Shown here: piece by piece, positions 11,976 to 24,645 of the stretch
Position numbering within the stretch: position 1 is the first letter of the stretch
Layout: each line of letters begins with the position of its first letter
NCBI RefSeq assembly: GCF_040958095.1
Contig: NC_091214.1
Span: 8,850,701 to 8,914,700 of the forward strand
Reading direction: 5' to 3'
Source of the DNA: Procambarus clarkii
Taxonomy: Eukaryota > Arthropoda > Malacostraca > Decapoda > Cambaridae
Length of the DNA stretch: 64,000 nt
Position numbers and translations under genes: made by a program
Notes under the pieces: generated by a model
Databases searched by the model: none
Told to the model about the DNA's origin: nothing
What the model saw: the letters and a program-made list of their open reading frames with translations, nothing else

Positions 11976-12300
11976 TTGCTTAGCTAAATGAATTTCCCGT
12001 GGGCGGTGGTGTAAAGGATTACACAGGCACATAATCGGTTCAGGAACTGAACCCTCTAGTTCGTTTAGCTAAGCAAATAACAATCTTTTGACGCTAGTTA
12101 CAAAATTATTAATGTACACATACTTATGCATACATGTACATATTCATACGTATACATATATACATACACATACATATTTAATCACCACCACAAATACACA
12201 CATCAGTAATCTTTTGTGTCACAAGTGATTCAACAAGAGACTCACAACAGTCACTATACAAGGCACTTTACATTTATGGTGAGTCACACAGTTACTAGTC
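11976..12300 (-). mobile_element. LINE-I 3' UTR, third copy in left arm
   Basis: Matches 8760-9175 in order (GGGCGGTGGTGTAAAGG, AAGCAAATAACAATC, CACATCAGTAATC). The terminal ~50 bp that the right arm keeps (near 19030-19080) is deleted here. Confidence 0.7.
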
Positions 12301-12680
12301 TTGCTGCACACCCACCCAACTGGGCGGCAGCTTTACAGTCATGTGCTCCACACCCACCCAACTGGGCGGCAGCTTTACAGTCATGTGCTCCACACCCACC
12401 CAACTGGGCGGCAGCTTTACAGTCATGTGCTCCACACCCACCCAACTGGGCGGCAGCTTTACAGTCATGTGCTCCACACCCACCCAACTGGGCGGCAGCT
12501 TTACAGTCATGTGCTCCACACCCACCCAACTGGGCGGCAGCTTTACAGTCATGTGCTCCACACCCACCCAACTGGGCGGCAGCTTTACAGTCAGGTGCTC
12601 CACACCCACCCAACTGGGCGGCAGCTTTACAGTCATGTGCTCCACACCCACCCAACTGGGCAGCAGCTTTACAGTTACCT
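12301..12680 (+). repeat. 42-bp minisatellite, 9 units
   Basis: The same unit as 9178-9303, nearly perfect. The last unit is degenerate. This is the inner edge of the left arm; the matching array in the right arm has 7 units (18421-18716). Confidence 0.92.
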
Positions 12681-13435
12681 GGTGTTATTCTTCACCTATA
12701 TCTTTTTCTGGTTAATCCCTATTTAGATTATGCAGTTCAGGTTTCGTCGCCATACTATAGTTTTTAGTTTAGTTAATTTACCACATAATGGGTTCAGGGA
12801 CTGAACACACAATTTATTTATCTAAGCAAGTTACAATCTTGAGGAGCTAGCCACAAAATTCATAGAACCTCCTTGGTACTATACTGTATATATATACTGG
12901 TAAGAAGTATAATAATCCTGAGAAATCGTGTAAATTATGTTGTACGAGTGCTTCCAGTTAAGTAACATAGTTCATTTGTGTGCGCGTGCTTGAAGAGGAA
13001 ATGCTATCCACCCCCCCCCCCCCCCCCCCATTGTAAATATTTGTGGGTTTCAGACCATACGGCCGCGGCTTACCCTCGCCGCGGTCGAGGGTAAGAACAC
13101 TGGACTGGATGTATATACACAGTATTACAAGTAAACATTAGCAATAACAATTATGGAAAGTTCCTTCACCTATACATAGACAAGAGACTGAACTTCAGCA
13201 CCCACATACAACACATAAGGGGATGCTCTGAGAGAGAGGGAGAGTAAAAATATCCACTGATGTCTGATTAAGTCCTTTTGGGGACCTTAATCATTAGGAC
13301 GTTCAATGATGAACGTAAAGTGAAGCGTATTCAGATGGTATATTGACAACATTCAGCATATCTCATAATGACCTAGTAGTACTTGGTGCACAAATACTTT
13401 TTCCAAAGGAATCGCAAAACATAATTAAACACAAC
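12681..13435. other. Core of giant element, left part: repeat scraps
   Basis: Bases 12770-12870 are a LINE-I 3' UTR scrap. A C run lies at about 13011-13029. A hairpin with 10-bp arms (CTTACCCTCG/CGAGGGTAAG) is at 13069-13095. Bases 13170-13222 match LINE-B coding sequence (ACAAGAGACTGAACTTCAGC). No gene seen. Confidence 0.55.
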
Positions 13436-13749
13436 TGTGCCGTACAGTGTTATATATTTATTTCAGTTTGAACAATTTTTAACATTAAAGGATAAATCCT
13501 TTAACTGGTTGAAATTGGTTTTAACATTCGAAATCTAATTTGTTGATGTTAAATAATATAAGGTTCAAATTTATTAAGATACATACTTTTAAAACTATTT
13601 CTATTTGAAATTTAAATAACATAAAAAGAGTACAGAATATAACAAATACCGACTATATAAAAGACCTGACACTTGCAGCACTTAATTATGCTATTGTAAC
13701 ACATTGAAAGTAATAACATTATTTGATTCAGCAAAGCATTTGGTAAGGT

Positions 13750-13750
<1 letters not shown>

Positions 13751-13803
<53 letters not shown>
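13751..13803. repeat. (AAT)n microsatellite
   Basis: About 53 bp of ATA/AAT repeats inside the nested element, upstream of the PHD stop side. Confidence 0.95.
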
Positions 13804-13804
<1 letters not shown>

Positions 13805-13831
13805 TATTAATTAATTATTTTAAATTATAAT

Positions 13832-14575
13832 TCACAACTTGCTAGCGCACAAGAAACAAATCCACGAATCATCATTACATTCTGTAACACCTACACATGA
13901 TCCATGGTGCCAAATATTGCAATGGTCACAGCATACCATCAGCTTCAAATCATTTGGCTTTCTGCAAATGCAGTACACTTCCATCGAGCATGACCAGATG
14001 ATTCGTTTTCTTCTCAGTGTCTGAGCTGCAGGGAATGAGATGAGACACTTTCCATTAAAGTTCTCTTGAAGATGTTGTCTCATTCTGCACATCATACGAG
14101 GTTCACCGGATCTACACCACTTGCAAGTGATGCAGCAAACGCAACAGCATATACCCCACTCATACTTGAGTCCCTGTGTCTGCTGACATTCATTATATTG
14201 CATATCAGCTTATCATCCTGGCAATTAGCAAGAGCACACAAGATAACTGCAGTAGATTTGGATGGTAATTTATGCCTGGTGTCGTATATGTTAATTTGTC
14301 CAGTTACTCCAATGTTGGAAACGTTGATGGTTGGTGACCCCAGTGACATCCATCAACTTGGATAATTTGAATAAATTCACCAATTGTAACTGGCCAGGAG
14401 AGGTCCCGCTACATCGCTGGGTCATGAAGGCCTTCTACGCTTGGCACAGTTTCATGAGGTCACATGCAGATTTTATGTGAAGGTCAGAGAGCTGTACATT
14501 TGTTCCAATGTTCATTATCTCGTCATCTGTTAAATAATTTAACATTGTCGAATGTGAAGCACTGTTATCACTCTC
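13832..14575 (-). pseudogene. Broken C48 (Ulp1-like) peptidase-like plus PHD-finger protein
   Basis: Read from 14575 down on the minus strand through several frames. First comes a lead (LTDDEIMNIG...LSDLHIKSA) like those preceding Ulp1-like domains in transposon-borne proteins. Then GEFIQIIQVDGCHW with the catalytic-type His (HW codons at 14340-14345), and NIYD with the Asp. The block SSMSGVYAVAFAASL has Ser where the family has its catalytic Cys (usual pattern DCG). Next is MRQHLQENFNGKCLISFP, and last a complete C4HC3 PHD finger (YCIC, CCDHC, WHHGSC, WICFLC) ending at 13832. At least two frameshifts and a stop separate the parts, so it is dead. Such Ulp1-like/PHD proteins are often associated with large DNA transposons. 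Whether this was cargo of the giant or of the nested element is unclear. Confidence 0.65.
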
Positions 14576-14931
14576 CTTATTGTTGCATTGGTGTGAGGAG
14601 TGGCAGTGATTGGTGCAGTTTATTTTTCTTTAAATAGGGGACATATATTTGTACTCCAGATACCAGTACAGTTGCACTGTTTCTTTATATATTTTATACT
14701 TGGGTTAGCAAGGCGAGACGCTTCTCTTAACGTGATACTGTTGGTATCAAATAGAAATAGTTTTAAAGTATGTATCTTGATAAATTTGAACCTTATATTA
14801 TTTAACATCAACAAATTAGATTTCGAATGTTAAAACCAATTTCAACCAATTAAAGAATTTATCCTTTAATGTTAAAAATTGTTCAAACTGAAATAAATAT
14901 ATAACACTGTACGGTACAGTTGTGTTTGCCT

Positions 14932-16885
14932 GCCACAGCCTGCCTGCCACAGCCTTGAGAGCACGGTGCCTCTCTCTACATTGGCGACCCAGTCTGGCTA
15001 AAACATTGTGATACAGTAGAACCTCAAGACCAAGGTATTTGTATCTGGTAACATAGTCGGGCAGAGAGCCATCATCCAACTGCATTTTGCGAAGGGCCCC
15101 ACCCCGTCTGGGTGGGTGTCGGTTCAGGATCTTTGTTTTCTCTACTGAGATGACTAAGCATAGTTCCTGACATGTGTACAATACAGAGTTCAGAACATTT
15201 TGGGTGTTGATATACCCATTGGTGCGGATCAGTATATCATCCACATAGCTAATAATGTGTTCGCTGGACCTTCTAGTTACTAAGTTTAAAAGTGCATTGA
15301 TTAACACATTGAACAGAGTACGACTGAGGACACCTCCCTGTGGAGTGCCAAGTTCAAAATCTCTCGTTACACGCCTATGCCCTTGGAACAGTACAGATGA
15401 CTTCCTGTTGGATAGATAGCCTCTTATCCACCGTAGAAGCCATCCTCCAATATTCATTTTAGCAAGTTCTCTCAGAATGACGTGTGGGCTAGCAATGTCA
15501 AAGGCTGACTTAAGATCTAGAAAAGTGGTATATGACCTATCAGTATGCAGGGTGAGGAATGTGGTAATACAGTGATGTACACTCTTTCCATGCGTAAAAC
15601 AATATATCTGGGGAGACAACATATTATTAATTTTGTAAAGGAGACGGTTGAGAATCATCCTCTCAAGACACTTATAGAGACAACTAGTGAGGGAGATTGG
15701 GCGAAAAGCACTCGGCTGGTGAGGCTTAGGAATGGGAATAATAACACTGTTGGTCCATGACTTAGGAAGCTCCCCAGTTACATAGCTCATATTATACAAT
15801 TGAAACAAGGGATTCCCTGGAACTAGCAGAAGCATATGCAGTATGCCGTAAGTAACTCCATCCTCCCCGGGTGATGTAGCTTTACCTTTATGTAGAGCAG
15901 AATCTAGTTCGTATTCAGTAAAAAGCATGTCATAGTCATCCTCTTGATGACGCATGAAGTCAAGGAGCCTTGCCCTATCAGTATACTATTATTTAGTTCA
16001 TTCTGTGAGGGTAGAGGAAGACTGTCAAAGCTGGAAGTCGTGGCCCAAGCATCAACAAGCTCATTTGCTCTGTGCAGAGGATTAGGGTACGAGATCTCTG
16101 CAGCATTTTTCCCATTGGCATTGTTGATATCCTTCCATGCCCGACTTAAGTGGCGTGTGAGAATTGAGACCATGGACAAAAGTTTCCCAGTCTGTCTGCC
16201 TCAGCTCCACCATACGTTCCCTGGCCTCTGCCAGAGCCGCTTGAAAGAGCTTAAGCATTTCAGCAGTGCGGGTCCTTCTACAAGCTAGTCCAATTATTCT
16301 GGCAGTGCGTTTTAGTGCATGCAATTTAGAATCATTATAATAAACATAAGTGCTATGACCAGTGTAATTTGGGTTACGTGGCCTGGACGATGGATCAAGT
16401 GATTCTATAAACTGCTCGATAGTACCTGTGAGCTCATTGTTAAAATCTTCAACTGATGAAGGCTCAGATGAACTGCACCAATCTGACACATGAGCAACAT
16501 GATTGTCTCGTTGATCGATGGGTACAGTCAGCCCATCAGCCGCTTGAACATTCCACCAGGGAGGATAGAGCTTCCAATGCTTACAGTGGCTAATATGGCC
16601 AGATGATCAGACGCCATATCTGGCACTATTGACGAGGCGCACACGGTGTGGGAGACGTTGACACCCAGACATAGATCAAGAATACCTCCGTAGATATTCG
16701 TCGGTTCAAGGTCACCCACAATCTGTGCATCATCGTGACTACCTAATAGTGACAACAGTTGGTTGCCGTTACGATTACTGAACTGCGAATTACCAATATT
16801 CCTGTCTAGTGTTATAATCACCTATAATGATGGTAGGCTCAGTCTGAATACAGATAGGAAGGTCAGCATAATTAAAGTTACAAGG
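14932..16885 (-). pseudogene. LINE-I endonuclease C-terminus and RT, core copy
   Basis: Minus strand: 16528-16821 is the C-terminal part of the APE-type endonuclease (DMASDHLAIL). 16082-16489 and 15904-16179 form the linker (frameshifted). 14816-15955 is RT, with FRPISLTSCLYKCLERM, DLKSAFDIASPHV, GTPQGGVLS and the YVDD catalytic box. The frame runs on into the inverted end of the nested element, so RNase H is missing. The LINE-I pieces in the arms hold the complementary 3' half, with an overlap around 10615-10862. It may once have been a single long copy broken up inside the giant element. Confidence 0.75.
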
Positions 16886-16962
16886 AGTTGATTATTTAGT
16901 ACATAGTTGTTTTTCTCTTTAATTGGATGATAGAGGGGGAGTCTTTAACGTGATTGGGAATA
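16886..16962 (-). mobile_element. LINE-A-like 3' scrap
   Basis: On the minus strand it reads IPNHVKDSPSIIQLKRKTTMY, like the LINE-A C-terminus NHVKDCTSLNQFK. It is cut by the TACA array. Confidence 0.6.
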
Positions 16963-17692
16963 CATACATACACACATACATACATACATACATACATACA
17001 TACATACATACATACATACATACATACATACATACATACATACATACATACATACATACATACATACATACATACATGCATACATACATACATGCATACA
17101 TACATACATACATCCATGCGTACATACATCCATACATACATGCATGCGTACATACATACACCATACATACATACATACATACATACATACATACATACAT
17201 ACATACATACATACATACATACATACATACATACATACATACATACATACATACATACATACATACATACATACATACATACATACACATACATACATAC
17301 ATGCATACATGAGTACATACATACATACATACATACATACATACATACATACATACATACATACATACATACATACATACATACATACATACATACATAC
17401 ATACATACATGCGTACATGCGTACATACATACATGCATACATACATACATACATACATACATACATACATACATACATACATACATACATACATACATAC
17501 ATACATACATACATACATACATACATACATACATACATGCGTACATACATACATACATCCATACATCCATACATCCATACATACATACATACATACATGC
17601 ATACATGCATACATACATGCATACATGCATGCATACATACATACATACATACATACATACATACATACATGCATACATACATACATATACGT
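16963..17692. repeat. (TACA)n microsatellite, ~730 bp
   Basis: Long tetranucleotide array with sporadic TGCA, TGCG and TCCA variants and one CACA interruption. All the Tyr/Ile/His or Met/Tyr/Val/Cys reading frames over it are artefacts. Confidence 0.97.
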
Positions 17693-18129
17693 CCAGTCAT
17701 TTCGTCATTTCGTGACAAAATCCAATACAGCTTATATTGGTGAGACGCCACTGTGATGAGGTTTATATATCACAGGAACTGTAGGTTAATGTGTGACATA
17801 AGTGAGGTTAGATGAGGCATCTACAAGCACCAGCTGGAGGCTGATGGAGTGTTGTGGAGGCTGATGGAGTGTTGTGGAGGCTGCTGGTACTATGCCCAGA
17901 TGTTGGAGGGTGGATTTGACCCCCCCCCCCCACGTTGACCACAGAACTTCTAAGGTTACCTGCCACTCTCCCTTACCAAGGGTATAACCCCCCCCCCCCA
18001 ACACACACACATGCATCAGATTCTTAACTTACAATATTTATGATTTACCAATTTATGTTACTACACTGACTCTCAATTTCACAATATTGTATAAACTTTG
18101 ATGAATCGCTCGTCTATGGGTCATTCAAT
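17693..18129. other. Core of giant element, right part: unassigned
   Basis: Short tandem GAGGCTGATGGAGTGTTGTG copies at about 17835-17885, two C runs (near 17921 and 17989) and no coding signal. Confidence 0.4.
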
Positions 18130-18420
18130 AATGTTAGCAGACTTCTAGATGTTAATTACCACTGCTAGGTTTAGGCTCAGCTACAAGTACCTCTGGGAAT
18201 TTGTAACATCTGATGATGTAGATTTGACTAAACGTAAACTCTGTCAGCAGAACTATTCGCATACTTTGAGTCATTATATAATGGAATGTGAAAAAATCGC
18301 GGAATTTAAAGATAACAACATCAATAGTGTCCGTGAAATGGGTATAAGTACTTCATTCATAATGATGTGCTGCCCGAAATCTTAGCGAAGTATCCAAAAT
18401 TTGCTTACTGTAGGTAATGC
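18130..18420 (+). pseudogene. LINE-I C-terminal knuckle, partial copy
   Basis: Encodes RKLCQQNYSHTLSHYIMEC and the following residues, equivalent to 21510-21770. The lead Cys of the knuckle is retained, but the frame shifts near 18345. It joins directly to the 7-unit minisatellite, so it is the 3' end of the third LINE-I copy, present only on the right side. Confidence 0.7.
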
Positions 18421-18716
18421 ATGCACATGACTGTAAAGCTGCCGCCCAGTTGGGTGAGTGTGGAGCACATGACTGTAAAGCTGCCGCCCAGTTGGGTATG
18501 TATGCAGCACATGACTGTAAAGCTGCCGCCCAGTTGGGTGGGTGTGGAGCACATGACTGTAAAGCTGCCGCCCAGTTGGGTATGTATGCAGCACATGACT
18601 GTAAAGCTGCCGCCCAGTTGGGTGGGTGTGGAGTACATGACTGTAAAGCTGCCGCCCAGTTGGGTGGGTGTGGAGCACATGACTGTAAAGCTGCCGCCCA
18701 GTTGGGTGGGTGTGCA
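18421..18716 (-). repeat. 42-bp minisatellite, 7 units
   Basis: Right-arm counterpart of 12301-12680. Some units have TATGTATGCAGC in place of GGTGTGGAGC, a variant not present on the left, so the arrays have drifted apart. Confidence 0.9.
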
Positions 18717-21700
18717 GCAAGACTAGTAACTGTGTGACTCACCATAAATGTAAAGTGCCTTGTATAGTGACTGTTGTGAGCCTCTTGTTGAATTACTTGT
18801 GACACAAGATTACTGATGTGTGTATTTGTGTGGGTGATTAAATATGTATGTGTATGTATATATGTATACGTATGTATATGTACATGTATGCATAAGTATG
18901 TGTACATTAATAATTTTGTAACTAGCGTCAAAAGATTGTTATTTGTTTAGCTAAACGAACTAGAGGCTTCAGTTCCTGAACCGATTATGTGCCTGTGTAA
19001 TCCGTTACACCACCGCCCACGGGATGGGTATTATGGGGTGCATAATAAAGAAAAAATGAATGGACCGAACCCCACAATTCATTTAGCTAAGCAAGTTACA
19101 ATCTTGATGAGCTAGTTACAAAATTCACTATAAGTCGTCACATCATAAATGGGTTCGAGATCGACCACAAGTAGTGCATTACATAATTTATCAGTATTGT
19201 GCAGCCTGTGATCCCCGCCTGGCTGGATACTGATACCTAGGTAATTTTCATGTGTCCGGACACCGGCAATAAGGTGGTATTATTTATTTAACTTAAGATA
19301 TATATATTTTTAAATGTTGTCACATTAACGGCTACATCTTCCTTTCTTCTGACATAGAGATTTTTAAGATTAATTAAAATATATGGAAACTAATTATACA
19401 ATTTATTGGCTGGTGTGCAGGGCTTCACACTCTCAGAGCAAGCCATCAAGTAACTATCAAAACGCATATATCTTCGTTTTCACTTCAGTTATATTTATGA
19501 CAAAGGATTTTAAATGTAGCCTATATTTCTACCTTTCAGATGACATAAATACTTTCGTTAATTACAATATCTAGATCAAACTAACATTAATTTTCAAAAG
19601 GTTGTATATTTTCCATCAATGGAGAGCATCAGCCAAGAAGCCTTCTTTAAAATATGGATATCTTTCCTCACCCAATAAGATCTAATCTCTGAATAAAACG
19701 CAAAAAACGACTTGATTGTAACCTATCCACCGCTGCCTATTGGATGGGGGAGAGGGGGTTATGTGTAGGATAAACATTTCAATTGTGACACTAGCCCTCC
19801 ATATAAATCAGTTGCTTAAATTATAAACTGTACTTGTGGTCGGTCTCGAGCCCATTGTTGATGTGACAATGTGTATTGACTTTTGTAACTAGCTTATCAA
19901 GATTATAACTTGCTTGGCTATATGAATTGTGGGGCTCAGTCCCTGAGCCAATTATGTGCCTCTGTAACACTCCACTATCGCCCATAGGATGGGTATGGGG
20001 TGCATAATAAATGAACTAAACTAAGCTCTGCCTTTCTGATAACATATACAATTATAAGCTTTATTTGTGAATCTCAATTAATTAAACAATATATCACAGA
20101 GCCTGTAGGGTTCGGTGAGATGAGTGAAGAGACATGGGAGATTTTACATAAGTACAGTACATGGTAGTTTAAGTAGCGAACGCATGTCAACGAATAACGA
20201 GTATATATAGCAAAACTATTGTCCTATGAACTAGGCTTGGTCACCTCAGTAGAGAAAACAAAGATCCTGAACCGACGCCCACCCAGACGGGGTGGGGCCG
20301 TTCGCAAAATGCAGTTGCATGATGGCTCTCTGCTCGACTATGTAACCAGATACAAATTCCTTGGTCTTGAAGTTCCTTACTGTACCGCAATGTTGTAGCC
20401 AGACTGGGTCGCTAATGTAGAGAGAGGCTCCGTGCTCTCAAGACTGTGGCAGGCTACCATCCAAGCTATGGTGCATATGTGAGAATTGTCAAAATGATGT
20501 ATCTCTCATATATTAGGTCGCTGATTGATTATGCTGCACCCATGATTGCTCTAGTGCCTGAGAGAATGCTTGGAGAGCTGGAAAAGATGCAAAACGAAGC
20601 CATGAGGATTATCCTCGGATGCCCCCGTACAACTAAATTACTAAACATGAGGAAGGAACTGAGTATTTCATGTGTAAGTGATTGTATCACTGAAATTAAT
20701 GCTTTAATTGGTATCAAGATGCTTAGGCTAACCCACCCTAACCCCTGCACTGAAGCCCTCCAAGCCTTCTTCCTTGAAGATCAGCATCCCTCCAAATGGG
20801 TTACGGTAACTGCCAATGTGCTCAGAATGTATAACTTTCATCACCCCTACCAAGAGAGACAACAACAACACTTTCCTGCCCCATGGTAGATCACTCCTTT
20901 CCAAATTACTGTCCCCCTTTCCCACCCAAGAAGCTGATTAAAGAACAGTCCTTGCTTCGACAAGAAGCAAAGTACAATGCCTTAAGCCAAATTTATGCTT
21001 TAGTCAGAGAGCGCTCCTTTTCCCAAATTATTTACACTGATGGATCCTTGGATCAGTCCTATGGTGCAGCTGGAAGTGCAGTTGTTGTGACAGGGAGAGA
21101 TGGTTCCATCTCCCATTAGTGTGGAGCGCGTCTAAGTAACTGGGCCTCCACTCTTCAAACAGAATTGGTTGCCATAATCCTTGCACTAGAGCGCGTATAT
21201 GAATCCAAAGTTGACACGCTAATTGTAAGTGACGCCTTGTCATCCTTGACTGCCCTCAGCTTCCCAAGGCATAACTGTGACGTGCTTATCTCTGAAGCTA
21301 GACACAGATATAGTGAAATAATCAATGATGGAGTCAGAGTTTGTCTCCTGTGGATTCCTTCCCATATTGATCTCCGAATGCATCTAGTGGGCCATATATG
21401 AATGAGCATTCATTTAGGCCCCTTAACTCGACGTTTGGTTCATCCCACAGCGCCAGTTCTGCTTACCAAAAATGGCCCACTAGATACTCAGACTTCTAGA
21501 TGTTACCACTGCTAGGCTTAGGCTCGGCTACAAGTACCTCTGGGAGTTTGTAACATCTGCTGATTTACATTTGACTAAATGTAAACTCTGTCAGCAGAAC
21601 TATTCGCATACTTTGCGTCATTATATAATGGAATGTGAAAAAATTGCGGAATTTAGAAATAACACCATCAATAGTGTCCAAGAAATGTGTAAGTACTTCA

Positions 21701-21769
21701 TTCATAATGATGTGCTGCCCGAAATTTTAGCGAAGTATCCAAAATTTGCTTACTGTAGGTAATGCATGC

Positions 21770-21853
21770 ACATGACTGTAAAGCTGCCGCCCAGTTGGGT
21801 GGGTGTGGAGGACATGACTGTAAAGCTGCCGCCCAGTTGGGTGGGTGTGCAGC
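21770..21853 (-). repeat. 42-bp minisatellite, 2 units
   Basis: Right-arm counterpart of the 3-unit array at 9178-9303. Confidence 0.85.
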
Positions 21854-21985
21854 AAGACTAGTAACTGTGTGACTCACTATAGATGTAAAGTGCCTCGTAT
21901 AGTGACTGTTGTGAGCCTCTTGTAATGTCACTTGTGACACAAAGATTATTGATGTGTGTAATTATGTGGGTGATTAGATATGTAT

Positions 21986-22393
21986 CCAGTTCAACTCAAC
22001 CAGTTTAAGATAAAAACTAAACACTACCTAATAAATTCCCTGTAATCTACCTCACTCCTCTGTTGTCAACCCATGTCTGTTATTTTCTTTTTTTTTCTTT
22101 TTTTTTAATAAACACTGTTTGTCAACCTATTGTATTTGTGCTGCTTTTTCAGTCATGTTCCCCCTTTTTTTTTATCTTTATTTGTATTTGTTCTCAACAT
22201 CTTTTATTCTTTATGCTCAATTAGTATTAAGTTCTAGATATTAATGTTTTTCTTGCCCGAAACGCATTGCGTAATAGTGGCTTTAGGCATTGTATGTACT
22301 AGCTCTATCTATATATCAATCCATTAATGTAACATCACTTGTATGTATATACCTTACCTGAATAAACATCTGAATCATCTGAATCTGAATCTG
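21986..22393 (+). mobile_element. LINE-A 3' end inserted in right arm
   Basis: Starts in the ORF2 C-terminus (CAACCAGTTTAAGATAAAAA), passes the GCCCGAAACGCATTGCG block and ends in CTGAAT repeats. The left arm has the empty site (CACATATACATACATATCT near 9036). A ~5-bp ATACA duplication is visible. The insertion post-dates the arms. Confidence 0.8.
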
Positions 22394-22409
22394 TATGTAT
22401 ATGTGTATA

Positions 22410-22903
<494 letters not shown>

Positions 22904-23574
22904 ATATATATATATATATACATGTATGTATGAGGGTGTGTACATGTGTATACAACATTGATAATTTTTTAACTAGCGTCATATATTGTTATTTGCTTAG
23001 CTAAACGAACTAGAGGGTTCAGTTCTTGAACCGATTATGTGCCTCTGTAATCCTGTACACCACCGCCCACGGGATGGGTATGGGGTGCATAATAAAGAAA
23101 GAAATTGAATATGAAGTCGATTTAACTTCCAAACATATATCTTTTAATAAATGTTAAATGTTTTCTGGCTAGTTATGTTAGATTTTATTAAAAATACGTA
23201 TTCTACTTGTTAACATTATAATTTAAATTTGTGATAATTTGAGCAGAGAAGTGCGACCCCTGGATATGCCAACAAACACTTTCCAAACAACGATATATCT
23301 TGGATAAGTCGCTCCACAACATTGACGCTTGGACCGTCGACTTCCTTTGATGCTACTTATTTAATAATGAAATTACATTAGTTTGGAGTAAATATATGTT
23401 TTCTCATGTTCTGCATTCAGCACCCACATTATAGTGAGTAAATATACCATATTACTTCATTACTTAAATAATGCTATGAGGGTTTGAGTAGCTTTGGGTA
23501 TTTAGTGCACAGAATCTCCAATAGATGGGGCGAGAGTCGCCCCATCTCTCTCTCACCCAAGAGAGAGTCGAAAC

Positions 23575-24305
23575 TTAATTTAAAATTGATATATCTTTGT
23601 CCTCGAACATGATATATTTCATTTGGTGCAATCATAATAATGTTCATATCTCGGTCTTTCTGGAGGCATATAAGATTTTAGGCTTTATTAGCGAATCTTT
23701 GTTAATTATACAATATATCGGCAAGTGCGTAGGCGTCTGCACTCCATGCCCGACAAGCTACTGAGTGCTACTATAAAAACATATGTATCTTCACTTGAGC
23801 TATAAATATGTCTATTGTAATGTATTTAAAATGAAGCTCTTATTTCTATCTTGCTTAAGACTTATAAAACATTTGTGTTTATTAACGAATTTACGTGAAA
23901 TAAACATTGATCTGAGAGAGAGTTGCTCTGTCGTTCAGTCTGTATGGGGTGGGAGCTCCGTAATTTTTAAAATACATGTATCTTCATTAGAACTTTAAGT
24001 ATGTCTATGGTAAAGTGTTTAAAGTGAAGCTTATATGTCTGTCTTTCTTGAGACATATAAAACATATATGTTTATTAACGAATTCACGTGAAATAAACAT
24101 TGTTCTGAGAGAGAGTTGCTCGGTCGATCGATCTGTCCGGGGTCGGAGCTCGGCTATTATAAAAGTACACGTATCTTCGCTTTAAATTTAAATATGCCCA
24201 TGGTAAGGTATTTAGAATAAAGCTTATATTTCTATCTTTCTTGTGACATATAAAACTCTTACGTTTATTAAGGAATCTACGTGAAATAGGCATGGTTCTG
24301 AGATG
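23575..24305 (-). repeat. Array of ~190-bp degenerate tandem units, right arm
   Basis: Inverted counterpart of 7540-8270, with the same unit boundaries. Confidence 0.65.
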
Positions 24306-24337
24306 AATGCTGCGGTTTGCGAGCTCGACAATGGACG

Positions 24338-24645
24338 CCATACATATCCAGTGGGTGTTATTGGACCCCATACCCATTTTATGGGTGGTTTGAGCCCCAT
24401 ATCTATTCTATGGGTGGTTGGAGCCCCATACCCATCCTGTGGGTTGTAGTGGACGCCATACTCATCCTGTGGGTGGTATTGGACCCCATACCCTTCCTGT
24501 GGGTGGATGTGATCCCCATACTCATCCTCTGGGTGGATGTGACCCTCATACCCATCCTGTGGGTGGTATTGCACCCCTTACTCACCTAACAGGTGGTAGT
24601 GGACAATATACTGATCCTGTAGTTGGTATAGTAGACACAATACCA
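24338..24645 (-). repeat. ~30-bp minisatellite, right arm
   Basis: Inverted counterpart of 7203-7512 with the same unit order and a few base changes, so the array existed before the two arms diverged. Confidence 0.8.

Larger units (their letters stand above)
6694..12680 (+). repeat. Left arm of the giant inverted repeat
   Basis: In order outward to inward it holds a subterminal AAGTCAATAT block, a ~30-bp minisatellite, a ~190-bp repeat array, a hairpin, a LINE-I copy (minus) with a 42-bp minisatellite, a second LINE-I 3' fragment, more ~190-bp units and a second 42-bp minisatellite array. Compared with the right arm I see only scattered single-base changes, a loss of about 50 bp near 11998, and different minisatellite copy numbers. 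Confidence 0.9.
13436..14931. mobile_element. Nested ~1.5 kb element with ~175-bp inverted ends
   Basis: The ends are AAACACAACTGTGCCGTAC (left) and its near-exact reverse complement (right), and the match continues for about 175 bp (13436-13611 against 14750-14931). A decayed C48-like/PHD gene fills the interior. The right border abuts LINE-I sequence; the left does not rejoin LINE-I, so a clean insertion cannot be shown and no target duplication is evident. Confidence 0.65.

Noticed and set aside
9178..12680. CRISPR-like direct repeats
   Set aside because: The 42-bp units are contiguous without unique spacers, in a eukaryotic LINE 3' UTR.
12216..12767. Protein with a 14-residue repeat (PHPPNWAAALQSC)
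   Set aside because: The 42-bp minisatellite is open in several frames on both strands and lies in a LINE 3' UTR.
13832..14203. Active host PHD-finger gene
   Set aside because: The upstream domain is broken by frameshifts and a stop and sits inside nested transposon ends.
16896..17756. Long Tyr/Ile/His and Met/Tyr/Val/Cys reading frames on both strands
   Set aside because: They are translations of the TACA microsatellite; a 4-bp unit gives a 12-bp, four-codon repeat open in all frames.
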